Positions 1 to 4,991 of a DNA stretch of 7,267 nt are shown here, piece after piece. The DNA comes from Candidatus Bathyarchaeota archaeon (GTDB lineage: Archaea; Thermoproteota; Bathyarchaeia; Bathyarchaeales; Bathycorpusculaceae). Made by a program: the position numbers and the translations under genes. The notes beneath the pieces were generated by a model. That model was not told where the DNA came from and did not search any database. It was given only the letters and a program-made list of their open reading frames with translations. The stretch is from the NCBI GenBank assembly GCA_003601875.1, contig PIYF01000037.1, forward strand, positions 1 to 7,267. Reading direction: 5' to 3'. How positions within the stretch are numbered: the first letter of the stretch is position 1; every line of letters begins with the position of its first letter.

Positions 1-318
1 GGGCTCCCGCTCTCACGGCCCGTACCGGTTATAGGCTTGGTGAGCCGTTACCTCACCAACAACCTGATCGGCCGCGGCCCCATCCTTGGGCAACGTCTAG
101 AAGCATGATCTAGACGTCCTTTCAGTGAAGACCCATTCCAGGAGTCCTCACCTATCAGGGATTAGCCCCAGTTTCCCGGGGTTATCCCTGTCCCAAGGGT
201 AGGTTAGCCACGTGTTACTGAGCTGTGCGCCGCGTCTCCACCATGGCTTGGAGACGCACGACTAGCATGTCTTAGTCCCATCCCGATAGCAGTGGGGTCC
301 GGCAGGATCAACCGGAGT
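1..318 (-). rRNA. rrs: 16S ribosomal RNA, 5' part (partial)
   Basis: This is the first ~318 nt of the small-subunit rRNA, read on the minus strand; the rest lies beyond base 1. The reverse complement at the right edge reads ACTCCGGTTGATCCTGCCGG, the diagnostic archaeal 16S start, which fixes the 5' end at about 318 within one or two bases. Helix 6 is visible as a 9-bp stem (232-240 with 249-257). A second perfect 9-bp hairpin (93-101 with 109-117, 7-nt loop) lies where helix 10 belongs. Conserved blocks such as CTCAGTAACACGTGGCTAAC and GGTGAGGTAACGGCTCACCA are intact. The gene breaks off near E. coli position ~310. It is much richer in GC than the flanking genes, as expected for structured rRNA. 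A TATA box stands about 250 bp upstream. Confidence 0.98.
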
Positions 319-545
319 TAACTGGCTGAACCTAGCCAGACAGTTTATAGCTGTACAGCCGCAAAGCCAACTGGATTTGGGAGGGAAACTTACGTTGAAG
401 CCTTTTTCAGACCTAACGTGAATGTCAGGTCTACATTTTTGTCCCCGCAACTGGAGGTCAACCACTTCATCTTTCGGCTTTACGCCTTTCCTCAGGGTTG
501 AGCCGCCGCCATTAAATTGCGGGGCTGCTTTCATTCGCCAAAATG
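319..545 (-). ncRNA. 16S rRNA 5' leader (external transcribed spacer)
   Basis: No protein gene is credible here. The stretch lies between the predicted rRNA start site (~545) and the mature 16S 5' end and is full of complementary segments on the minus strand. Reading toward the 16S these are: an 8-bp basal stem (517-524 with 443-450); inside it GG(C)TCAACC/GGTTGACC (496-504 with 456-463, one bulged C) and a small GGC/GCC hairpin; then a 9-bp hairpin AGACCTGAC/GTTAGGTCT (424-432 with 409-417, one G-U pair); then the palindrome GCTGTACAGC (350-359); and finally CTGGCT/AGCCAG (334-339 with 322-327), a few bases before the 16S. Archaeal pre-16S leaders normally contain half of a processing stem cut at a bulge-helix-bulge. 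The other half would lie 3' of the 16S, outside the window, so that motif cannot be checked. Confidence 0.75.
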
Positions 546-564
546 AATTTGAAGGCGTCTAAGC

Positions 565-580
565 AAATATAAATATTTCC
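565..580 (-). promoter_or_regulatory. rRNA promoter (TATA box plus BRE)
   Basis: On the minus strand the sequence reads GGAAATATTTATATTTGC. It has a TATA-like core (ATTTATATTT, 565-574) preceded by a purine-rich BRE-like stretch running into GAAAGGAAA. With the usual archaeal spacing of about 25 nt, transcription would start near 543-546, giving a leader of about 226 nt before the 16S. A second AT-rich box (GAATATTTAT, 591-600) lies just upstream and may be an alternative. This is inferred from sequence only. Confidence 0.6.
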
Positions 581-684
581 TTTCAACCTAATAAATATTC
601 TTTCCAGCCTAATTTTTCCGTTGTTTCGCTTCCTAAATAGTTTATTTTTCCATGCTTGTATGACGTTTTAAGTAGGAGAAAATG

Positions 685-692
685 TTTTATAG
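685..692 (+). promoter_or_regulatory. TATA box of the THEP1-like gene, leaderless
   Basis: TTTTATAG, preceded by the purine-rich GGAGAAAATG as a BRE-like element, is centred about 25 nt before the GTG at 713. The predicted transcription start therefore falls on or within a base or two of the start codon, as in leaderless archaeal mRNAs. No Shine-Dalgarno sequence precedes the GTG, which fits this reading and supports the chosen start. Confidence 0.6.
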
Positions 693-712
693 TTTTAAAT
701 CCAGCCTAACAA

Positions 713-1312
713 GTGAAAAAGTTGACTTATAAAATAGAAAATAGGGAATTTGCGGGAGATTCCAAGCTTATTCGAATATTGCTCTTAACGGGAAGCCCTG
801 GAGTTGGAAAAACAACGGTTCTATTGAAAACTGTTGAAGCCTTGAAGGCTAAAGGTTACAGTCTTGGAGGGATGGTGAGCCGTGAGGTTAGAAGTTGTGG
901 GACACGAGTGGGATTTGAAATTTTAGACTTGGCAGATAACAAAACAGGCTGGTTGGCTCATGTAAATCAAAAAACTGGCCCAAGGATTGGCAGATATCAC
1001 GTAAATCTGGAAGACCTTAAAAATGTTGGTGTTAAAGCTATAATGGAGGCTGTTGAAAAGGCTGATGTAATAGTGATTGATGAAATTGGACCTATGGAGT
1101 TATGTTCAGAAGATTTTAAAGATGCAGTTAGAAGGGCTGTTAAAAGCGAAAAACTCATGATTTGCACTGTTCATAGAAAAACAAAAGATAAGTTAGTTGA
1201 AGAGGTTAAAACTAGAATGGATTCTGAACTTTTCACAGTGACTTATAAGAATAGAAGTTTTCTGCATTCAATAATAACCAATAAAGCATTAAGTTTTCTA
1301 TCGAAACAATAA
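713..1312 (+). CDS. THEP1-type nucleoside-triphosphatase
   Basis: A P-loop NTPase of 199 residues, resembling the archaeal/eukaryotic THEP1 (NTPase_1, MJ1559-like) family, which hydrolyses ATP, GTP and other NTPs; the cellular role is poorly known. Visible motifs are Walker A GSPGVGKTT (27-35), the family block GGMVSREVRSCGTRVGFEI (52-70), GRYHVNLE (93-100), a Walker B VIVIDEIGPMEL (119-130) and ICTVHRK (150-156) near the C terminus. The start is a GTG with no Shine-Dalgarno sequence but a TATA box at leaderless distance. Most relatives begin just before the first strand (here IRILLLTG, 20-27), so the ~19-residue N-terminal extension is unusual. The only later start, a TTG at 779, would cut into that strand. 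It is divergent from the rRNA gene and upstream of rnhB, probably in one transcript. Family assignment is firm; substrate is unknown. Confidence 0.92.
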   Translation: MKKLTYKIENREFAGDSKLIRILLLTGSPGVGKTTVLLKTVEALKAKGYSLGGMVSREVRSCGTRVGFEILDLADNKTGWLAHVNQKTGPRIGRYHVNLEDLKNVGVKAIMEAVEKADVIVIDEIGPMELCSEDFKDAVRRAVKSEKLMICTVHRKTKDKLVEEVKTRMDSELFTVTYKNRSFLHSIITNKALSFLSKQ

Positions 1313-1350
1313 AGAGCGTTATTGCCGTAAAATTGTTTAGAAGGATTTAC

Positions 1351-2013
1351 ATGTTAATTGCGGGAGTTGACGATGCTGGAAGAGGATCAGTTATAGGTCC
1401 ACTTGTTATAGCTGGAGTTTTAATGAAGGAAGAAAACCTTCCTAAACTTGTTCAATTAGGCGTAAGAGATTCAAAGGTTTTATCTCCGCAAAGACGGGAA
1501 AAACTTGCTGTTGAAGTTAAAAGACTTGCTTTAAAATACAGCGTTATAAAGTTATCACCAAATGAAATAGATGTTGTTGTTCAAACTGGTAGAAAATTGC
1601 ATAAATTAAATAGACTTGAAGCTCAAACAATGGCTAAAGTTATTGAAGAACTTAAACCAGACATCGCCTACGTTGACGCTTCAGATGTTTTAGAAGAACG
1701 ATTTAAACAACACATTTTAGAATGTTTATCAGTTAAGGTTGAAATAATCTCTGAACATAAAGCTGATAGTAAATATCCAATAGTTTCAGCCGCTTCTATA
1801 ATAGCAAAAGTTGAGAGGGACAGGGAAATTGCTGAACTTAAAAAGAAATATGGGGATTTCGGATGTGGATATCCAACTGATAAGAAAACCATAAACTTCC
1901 TAAAAGAGTGTTTAGAAAAGTTTGGAAAATATCCAAACTTCGTTCGAAAAAGTTGGAAGCCAGCTAAAAGAGTGAAAAGTCAAAACGATAAGAATCAAAC
2001 AAAACTCTTTTAA
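1351..2013 (+). CDS. rnhB: Ribonuclease HII
   Basis: Cleaves RNA in RNA-DNA hybrids and nicks 5' of single ribonucleotides in duplex DNA, starting ribonucleotide excision repair in the cytoplasm. The 220 residues fit archaeal RNase HII. The protein opens with AGVDDAGRGSVIGPLVIAG. The metal-binding set is D7, D8, D109 (YVDASD) and D139 (HKADSKYP), with GRG at 10-12 and the ribonucleotide-sensing tyrosine in GCGYP (Y174). The second acidic residue is Asp where most family members have Glu. The C terminus ends NQTKLF, which looks like an incomplete PCNA-interacting peptide. The ATG at 1351 is preferred over an in-frame TTG at 1333, because it starts right at the first strand and has AGAAGG six bases upstream. 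It follows the NTPase gene by 38 nt, and its stop overlaps that of the convergent regulator. Confidence 0.97.
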   Translation: MLIAGVDDAGRGSVIGPLVIAGVLMKEENLPKLVQLGVRDSKVLSPQRREKLAVEVKRLALKYSVIKLSPNEIDVVVQTGRKLHKLNRLEAQTMAKVIEELKPDIAYVDASDVLEERFKQHILECLSVKVEIISEHKADSKYPIVSAASIIAKVERDREIAELKKKYGDFGCGYPTDKKTINFLKECLEKFGKYPNFVRKSWKPAKRVKSQNDKNQTKLF

Positions 2014-2954
2014 AAATTAACAAAGTCTTCAGGTTTTCTTATCTTTGAAAGGTCTTTACTGCAGATTAATGGTATATCCTCCTTCACTTTTTTCTTGTCT
2101 TCCGTAACAAAAACTGGATGAGCCCTAACAATGTCGCTGAAGCTTTTTATCTCTTCAATCCTACGTTCAACATTTTCTTCTTTGGCGTCAGCTACTCCCC
2201 CAACTATTTTTATCTCTTCATGAACTTTTATTATGAAGTCAAATGGTGCTTTACGAGTGGATACTGCTGCGATTTCATGCCCTGCAAGCTTCATGAGGAT
2301 TTTTCTGAGAAGCTTATGTTTAACAATTACGTGTCTAGCTGTTTTTAAGAAACTTCTGCTTTTTCTCTCTGCTTTTACAAAAACATCTATTGGTCTAACA
2401 ACAGGGATTCCTAAGGTCCATATGAGATTGTAGGCTGCTGAAACAGATGCCTTAGCCATTTTTCTCTCATAACCGTAAAGCGTCCTCCTTGAAATACCTA
2501 TCATTTCAGCTAATTCACCTATTGATAATCCAAGCTCCATCCTTCTCTTTCTTATAGCTTCTCCATCTATTTCAACGTAGTAGCCTCCAGGCCCTGCTCG
2601 AACAAGTGGATAAGTCTTATGAAGAACAATGTTTTCGAGAGTTTTTGGAGTTATGACTAAAACGTTATATCTTGAGTAAACTGTGTCATCTTCTAATGGT
2701 TTTCCACCTGTTTTGCTGCTTATAAGGAGTGATGACGCTGTTATGCATTCGGATATCATTTTAAGTTCTGAGGAATCAGTTGGTGAAAGATTTCCGATGT
2801 CTTGTTGAATTTTTATGATTATTATTTTTTCATCTTTTCTCGCTGCAAAGTCGAAACAACTTGGTCGAGAGAAACATCTTTCAGAGATGTGGAAGCCAGC
2901 TTTCTTTAAAATCTCTTCAACCTTTTCTGTTCTCCTCATCTCCACGCTGGTCAT
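2010..2954 (-). CDS. HTH (Cro/C1-type) transcriptional regulator, MJ0164 family
   Basis: A 314-residue protein matching the archaeal family annotated as putative HTH-type regulators (MJ0164-like). A Xre/Cro-type helix-turn-helix sits in the middle (about 131-190; IRKRRMELGLSIGELAEMIG followed by ISRRTLYGYE), introduced by the family signature GPGGYYVEIDGE. The N-terminal part (about 10-110) has a pattern FDF-x11-IKI (34-49), recalling PD-(D/E)XK nuclease-fold domains, but without the usual acidic residue before the lysine, so probably not catalytic. A second FDF-containing module lies at about 225-300. There is no signal peptide or membrane segment. The ATG at 2954 is used; an ATG at 2939 (M6) is almost as likely, because one TATA candidate would place the transcript start between them. 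It is downstream of flpA with a 67-nt gap that holds promoter candidates. Its regulated genes are unknown. Confidence 0.88.
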   Translation of the reverse strand: MTSVEMRRTEKVEEILKKAGFHISERCFSRPSCFDFAARKDEKIIIIKIQQDIGNLSPTDSSELKMISECITASSLLISSKTGGKPLEDDTVYSRYNVLVITPKTLENIVLHKTYPLVRAGPGGYYVEIDGEAIRKRRMELGLSIGELAEMIGISRRTLYGYERKMAKASVSAAYNLIWTLGIPVVRPIDVFVKAERKSRSFLKTARHVIVKHKLLRKILMKLAGHEIAAVSTRKAPFDFIIKVHEEIKIVGGVADAKEENVERRIEEIKSFSDIVRAHPVFVTEDKKKVKEDIPLICSKDLSKIRKPEDFVNF

Positions 2955-2966
2955 CGAGTTTTCACA

Positions 2967-2996
2967 AAATATATCATTTCATTGTTAGATATATAC
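2967..2996 (-). promoter_or_regulatory. Two TATA-box candidates for the regulator gene
   Basis: On the minus strand AGTATATATC (about 2987-2996) and GATATATTTTG (about 2966-2976) both look like TATA boxes. The first would start transcription near 2967, about 13 nt before the ATG at 2954. The second would start it near 2946, just ahead of the alternative ATG at 2939. The regulator can therefore probably be expressed independently of nop5-flpA. Confidence 0.45.
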
Positions 2997-3020
2997 TTGT
3001 CTTCTAGAAGAATAACTTGT
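2995..3020. promoter_or_regulatory. Palindrome flanked by direct repeats, possible operator
   Basis: The perfect 10-bp palindrome CTTCTAGAAG (3001-3010) lies between two copies of ACTTGT (2995-3000 and 3015-3020). The whole block is directly upstream of the TATA candidate at 2987-2996, between the flpA stop and the regulator start. The position suits a binding site for a dimeric regulator, perhaps the adjacent gene product itself. This is inference from position and symmetry. Confidence 0.35.
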
Positions 3021-3021
3021 T

Positions 3022-3720
3022 TTAAGTTTCAGCTTGAGCAACAATCATGGCGTGAGCTTTATCATATGGTTCTAAATGCACAACCTCCTCAATTTTGAAA
3101 CCTCTGTTCTCTAAAACTTTAATTTCCCTCTTGAAAATTTCTAATGGCTCCTTTGTTACATCTATGCTCTGCGCTTTTACAGCTAACATTATCCATCCAT
3201 TTCTTTTTAAGAAGAGGTCAGCATTATCCGCTAAAACTTTCGCTTGTTCTGGCTGTGCAATGTCACAGTAAATATCGTCAACTTTTCCTCCGATGAAAAC
3301 TGCATATCTTTCTGGAATTCTTGCATCTTCAAGAATCGGTGACATGTTAAATCTGAAGCGGCAAACGTTATTGACAAGTTCTCTCATGGCTCTTGGTGCA
3401 AATTCAACACAATACACATGTCCTTTTTCACCAATTATGTCTGAAACATGACTTGCAGTTGTCCCCGAAGCTGCACCTAAATAGAGAACTTTATGGTTAG
3501 GTTTTATCGGAACAGTCTTCAAGTTTTTAAGAATCGCTGCTGCAAGCTTACTTCTGAAGGGATCCCAAACGCGATATTCTATGCCTTTAAATTGTATTAG
3601 TTTTTCACCGTAAACGTTTCTTCCAGGGGTTAAATTTTTCGTTGCAAGTCTTTGAACATTATTTTCAAGGATTAGCTCATAAATTCCTAGAAACCTTTGA
3701 TGTGGTTTAACTTCTACCAT
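3022..3720 (-). CDS. flpA: Fibrillarin-like rRNA/tRNA 2'-O-methyltransferase
   Basis: The catalytic subunit of the C/D-box sRNP, which transfers a methyl group from S-adenosylmethionine to ribose 2'-OH at sites chosen by guide RNAs; it acts in complex with Nop5 and L7Ae. The 232 residues match archaeal fibrillarin in full. They contain an N-terminal small domain with ATKNLTPGRNVYGEKL (26-41), VWDPFRSKLAAAI (51-63), the SAM loop VLYLGAASGTTASHVSD (78-94), VEFAPR (105-110), the acidic ILEDARIPE (129-137), DDIYCDIAQPEQA (148-160) and VKAQSIDVTKEP (181-192). By family knowledge the catalytic K-D-K-H set is probably K58, D153, K182 and H223. The ATG at 3720 is chosen because AAGGAG (3729-3734) lies eight bases upstream and the product begins MVEVK like its homologues; a longer in-frame reading to 3798 lies inside nop5. 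It overlaps nop5 by 14 nt, suggesting coupled translation. Confidence 0.97.
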   Translation of the reverse strand: MVEVKPHQRFLGIYELILENNVQRLATKNLTPGRNVYGEKLIQFKGIEYRVWDPFRSKLAAAILKNLKTVPIKPNHKVLYLGAASGTTASHVSDIIGEKGHVYCVEFAPRAMRELVNNVCRFRFNMSPILEDARIPERYAVFIGGKVDDIYCDIAQPEQAKVLADNADLFLKRNGWIMLAVKAQSIDVTKEPLEIFKREIKVLENRGFKIEEVVHLEPYDKAHAMIVAQAET

Positions 3721-4897
3721 GCTTTTTTCTCCTTCTTTTCTTTCCCTTTTTAGTTGAAACATGAGTTGGCTGAGCGTATTTTTCCAGAATTTCCTCAACT
3801 CTTTTTTCTAAATCAATTTTTAAATCTTCACCTATGAATCTTCCCCCGAAAGCATCTGTTCTAGCTGCTATGGCAAGTTTTCCAGCTAAAGCCCTAGCTA
3901 TTTTCCCCCTCTGCCATCTTTTAGCTTCCCTTAAAAATGAATGTTGAAATATTATTCCGTGTTTCGGCGGTCTAGTTCCAGTTTTAAGAGAGCGGAAAAG
4001 AGCTTTTTCCGCTCCAAGAACCTGTATTGTGCTAGCTGGCATTTTTGCAAGGTTTGTAAGTCCACCAGCCAAGGCTATCAAACGAGCCCCGAGCAATGAA
4101 CCAACTATTGCTTTCACATTCGGTGCAACTTCATCCATTGTTTTATCTAAATAATCTTCAAGTTTTCGTCTTAAACTGTAAAGTTCAAGAACGCTTTTAC
4201 ATAAACTCTGGATTTGCTCTAAATCATGCTCCGGTAAATCTGCTCCCATGGATTTTTCAGCAGCCTTCGCTATCTGTTGAGCTTTACCCTTCTGTATTTC
4301 TTCATTCATTAAATCTTCAACGTTCATGTTCATCTTATTCCCAAACTTGAAAACAAGCTTAGCGTATGTTTCATGTTTTTCAATTAAGCGGTTAAGCTCT
4401 GGAAAATGTATACCATACCACTCTCTAATCCTACTCATGAAAAGGTTTATTGTTTTATCCAAGTCATCCAACGTTTGGATGGCTTGAGCGACAAGTAAAT
4501 CTCTATTTTCAACAGCCCCCTTAACTCTAAGTTTTGTAACTTCAACGTTAAAGTCATGCAGCCACCTTCTAAACTCTTCTAAATTCTCAACAAAGCCAGC
4601 TTTAACAGCGACTTCTTCTAAACTCAAAAGTTTTTCTTGTGGAACTTTTGCAATTTCAACCTTAATATTCAATTTTCTTTTTATGCTGTTAGCTAAACTT
4701 GAATCGTTAAAAACAAAAGTTTTATAGCCTCTCTTTTTAAGTCTGTCTATTAAATCCGAAATTTTTCCAGAATCAACCTTAACGAAATGTTCAGCTGCTT
4801 CCTGAGGTTTCCTTGAAAATAAAACTTTGTCAACAAGTTTATCTTCATCGTTAAACGCCAATATTCCAAACGGATATTTAATAAGTAGAATTTTCAA
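3707..4897 (-). CDS. nop5: C/D-box sRNP scaffold protein Nop5 (Nop56/58 homologue)
   Basis: Bridges L7Ae-bound guide RNA and fibrillarin in the archaeal 2'-O-methylation complex. The order of parts is typical: an N-terminal fibrillarin-binding domain (about 1-115), a long helical coiled-coil that mediates self-dimerisation (about 125-255, with RDLLVAQAIQTLDDLDKTIN at 132-151 and REWYGIHFPEL at 158-168), and the RNA/L7Ae-binding Nop domain (about 258-375). The last carries GSLLGARLIALAGGLTNLAK (266-285), GAEKALFRSLK and PPKHGIIFQH (310-319). The tail is very basic (KKGKKRRRKKH). The TTG at 4897 is preferred, giving 396 residues, because GGAGG lies nine bases before it. A TTG at 4924 would lie upstream of the transcript start predicted from the TATA box at 4931-4940. 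It is the first gene of an operon with flpA. Confidence 0.96.
   Translation of the reverse strand: MKILLIKYPFGILAFNDEDKLVDKVLFSRKPQEAAEHFVKVDSGKISDLIDRLKKRGYKTFVFNDSSLANSIKRKLNIKVEIAKVPQEKLLSLEEVAVKAGFVENLEEFRRWLHDFNVEVTKLRVKGAVENRDLLVAQAIQTLDDLDKTINLFMSRIREWYGIHFPELNRLIEKHETYAKLVFKFGNKMNMNVEDLMNEEIQKGKAQQIAKAAEKSMGADLPEHDLEQIQSLCKSVLELYSLRRKLEDYLDKTMDEVAPNVKAIVGSLLGARLIALAGGLTNLAKMPASTIQVLGAEKALFRSLKTGTRPPKHGIIFQHSFLREAKRWQRGKIARALAGKLAIAARTDAFGGRFIGEDLKIDLEKRVEEILEKYAQPTHVSTKKGKKRRRKKHGRS
3729..3734 (-). promoter_or_regulatory. Shine-Dalgarno site of flpA
   Basis: AAGGAG on the minus strand, eight bases before the ATG at 3720. It lies inside the lysine/arginine-coding 3' end of nop5 and marks the flpA start, against a longer reading that begins at 3798 and has no such site. 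Confidence 0.7.
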
Positions 4898-4903
4898 CTT
4901 TTC

Positions 4904-4911
4904 TCCCCTCC
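4904..4911 (-). promoter_or_regulatory. Shine-Dalgarno site deciding the nop5 start
   Basis: GGAGGGGA on the minus strand is the strongest Shine-Dalgarno match in the window. Its GGAGG part ends nine bases before the TTG at 4897, so it supports that codon rather than the upstream TTG at 4924. Confidence 0.6.
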
Positions 4912-4930
4912 ACCATTGATTCAACTTGCC

Positions 4931-4940
4931 AATATAAACT
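4931..4940 (-). promoter_or_regulatory. TATA box of the nop5-flpA operon
   Basis: AGTTTATATT on the minus strand, preceded by purine-rich GCTTAGGAAT as a possible BRE. At standard spacing the transcript would start near 4907-4912, leaving a leader of roughly 10-15 nt that just includes the Shine-Dalgarno site. It sits back to back with the pyrD promoter in the same short intergenic region. Confidence 0.6.
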
Positions 4941-4955
4941 ATTCCTAAGCTTTAT

Positions 4956-4964
4956 CTTAAATAG
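4956..4964 (+). promoter_or_regulatory. Probable TATA box of pyrD-pyrK
   Basis: CTTAAATAG lies about 32 bases before the GTG at 4992, predicting a transcript start near 4985 and a leader of only a few bases. A second AT-rich box, CTTTTAATAC (4971-4980), is too close to the GTG to serve it, but could drive a transcript starting near the TTG at 5001. Confidence 0.4.
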
Positions 4965-4991
4965 TGATAACTTTTAATACAATTTCAAAAG

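Noticed and set aside
435..475. C/D-box guide RNA in the 16S leader
   Set aside because: ATGAAGT resembles box C in only five of seven positions, and no well-placed box D closes a terminal stem.
464..495. Canonical kink-turn in the apical part of the leader element
   Set aside because: GA and UGA steps are present on both sides, but the tandem G-A pairs do not sit next to the stem with a three-base bulge as the motif requires.
262..534. Minus-strand open frame of 90 codons
   Set aside because: It runs from the rRNA leader into the mature 16S gene. Its composition follows RNA structure, not coding, and it resembles no protein.
1333..1350. TTG start adding six residues to RNase HII
   Set aside because: The ATG at 1351 begins exactly where the family does and has a better-placed ribosome-binding sequence.
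1668..1892. Antisense open frame in rnhB, and similar ones opposite nop5, pyrD, pyrK and the regulator
   Set aside because: They are low-complexity shadows of strongly conserved genes on the other strand and have no start signals of their own.
3721..3798. Longer fibrillarin reading starting at 3798
   Set aside because: The extra 26 residues are the out-of-frame 3' end of nop5. Homologues begin at MVEVK, and a Shine-Dalgarno site supports 3720.
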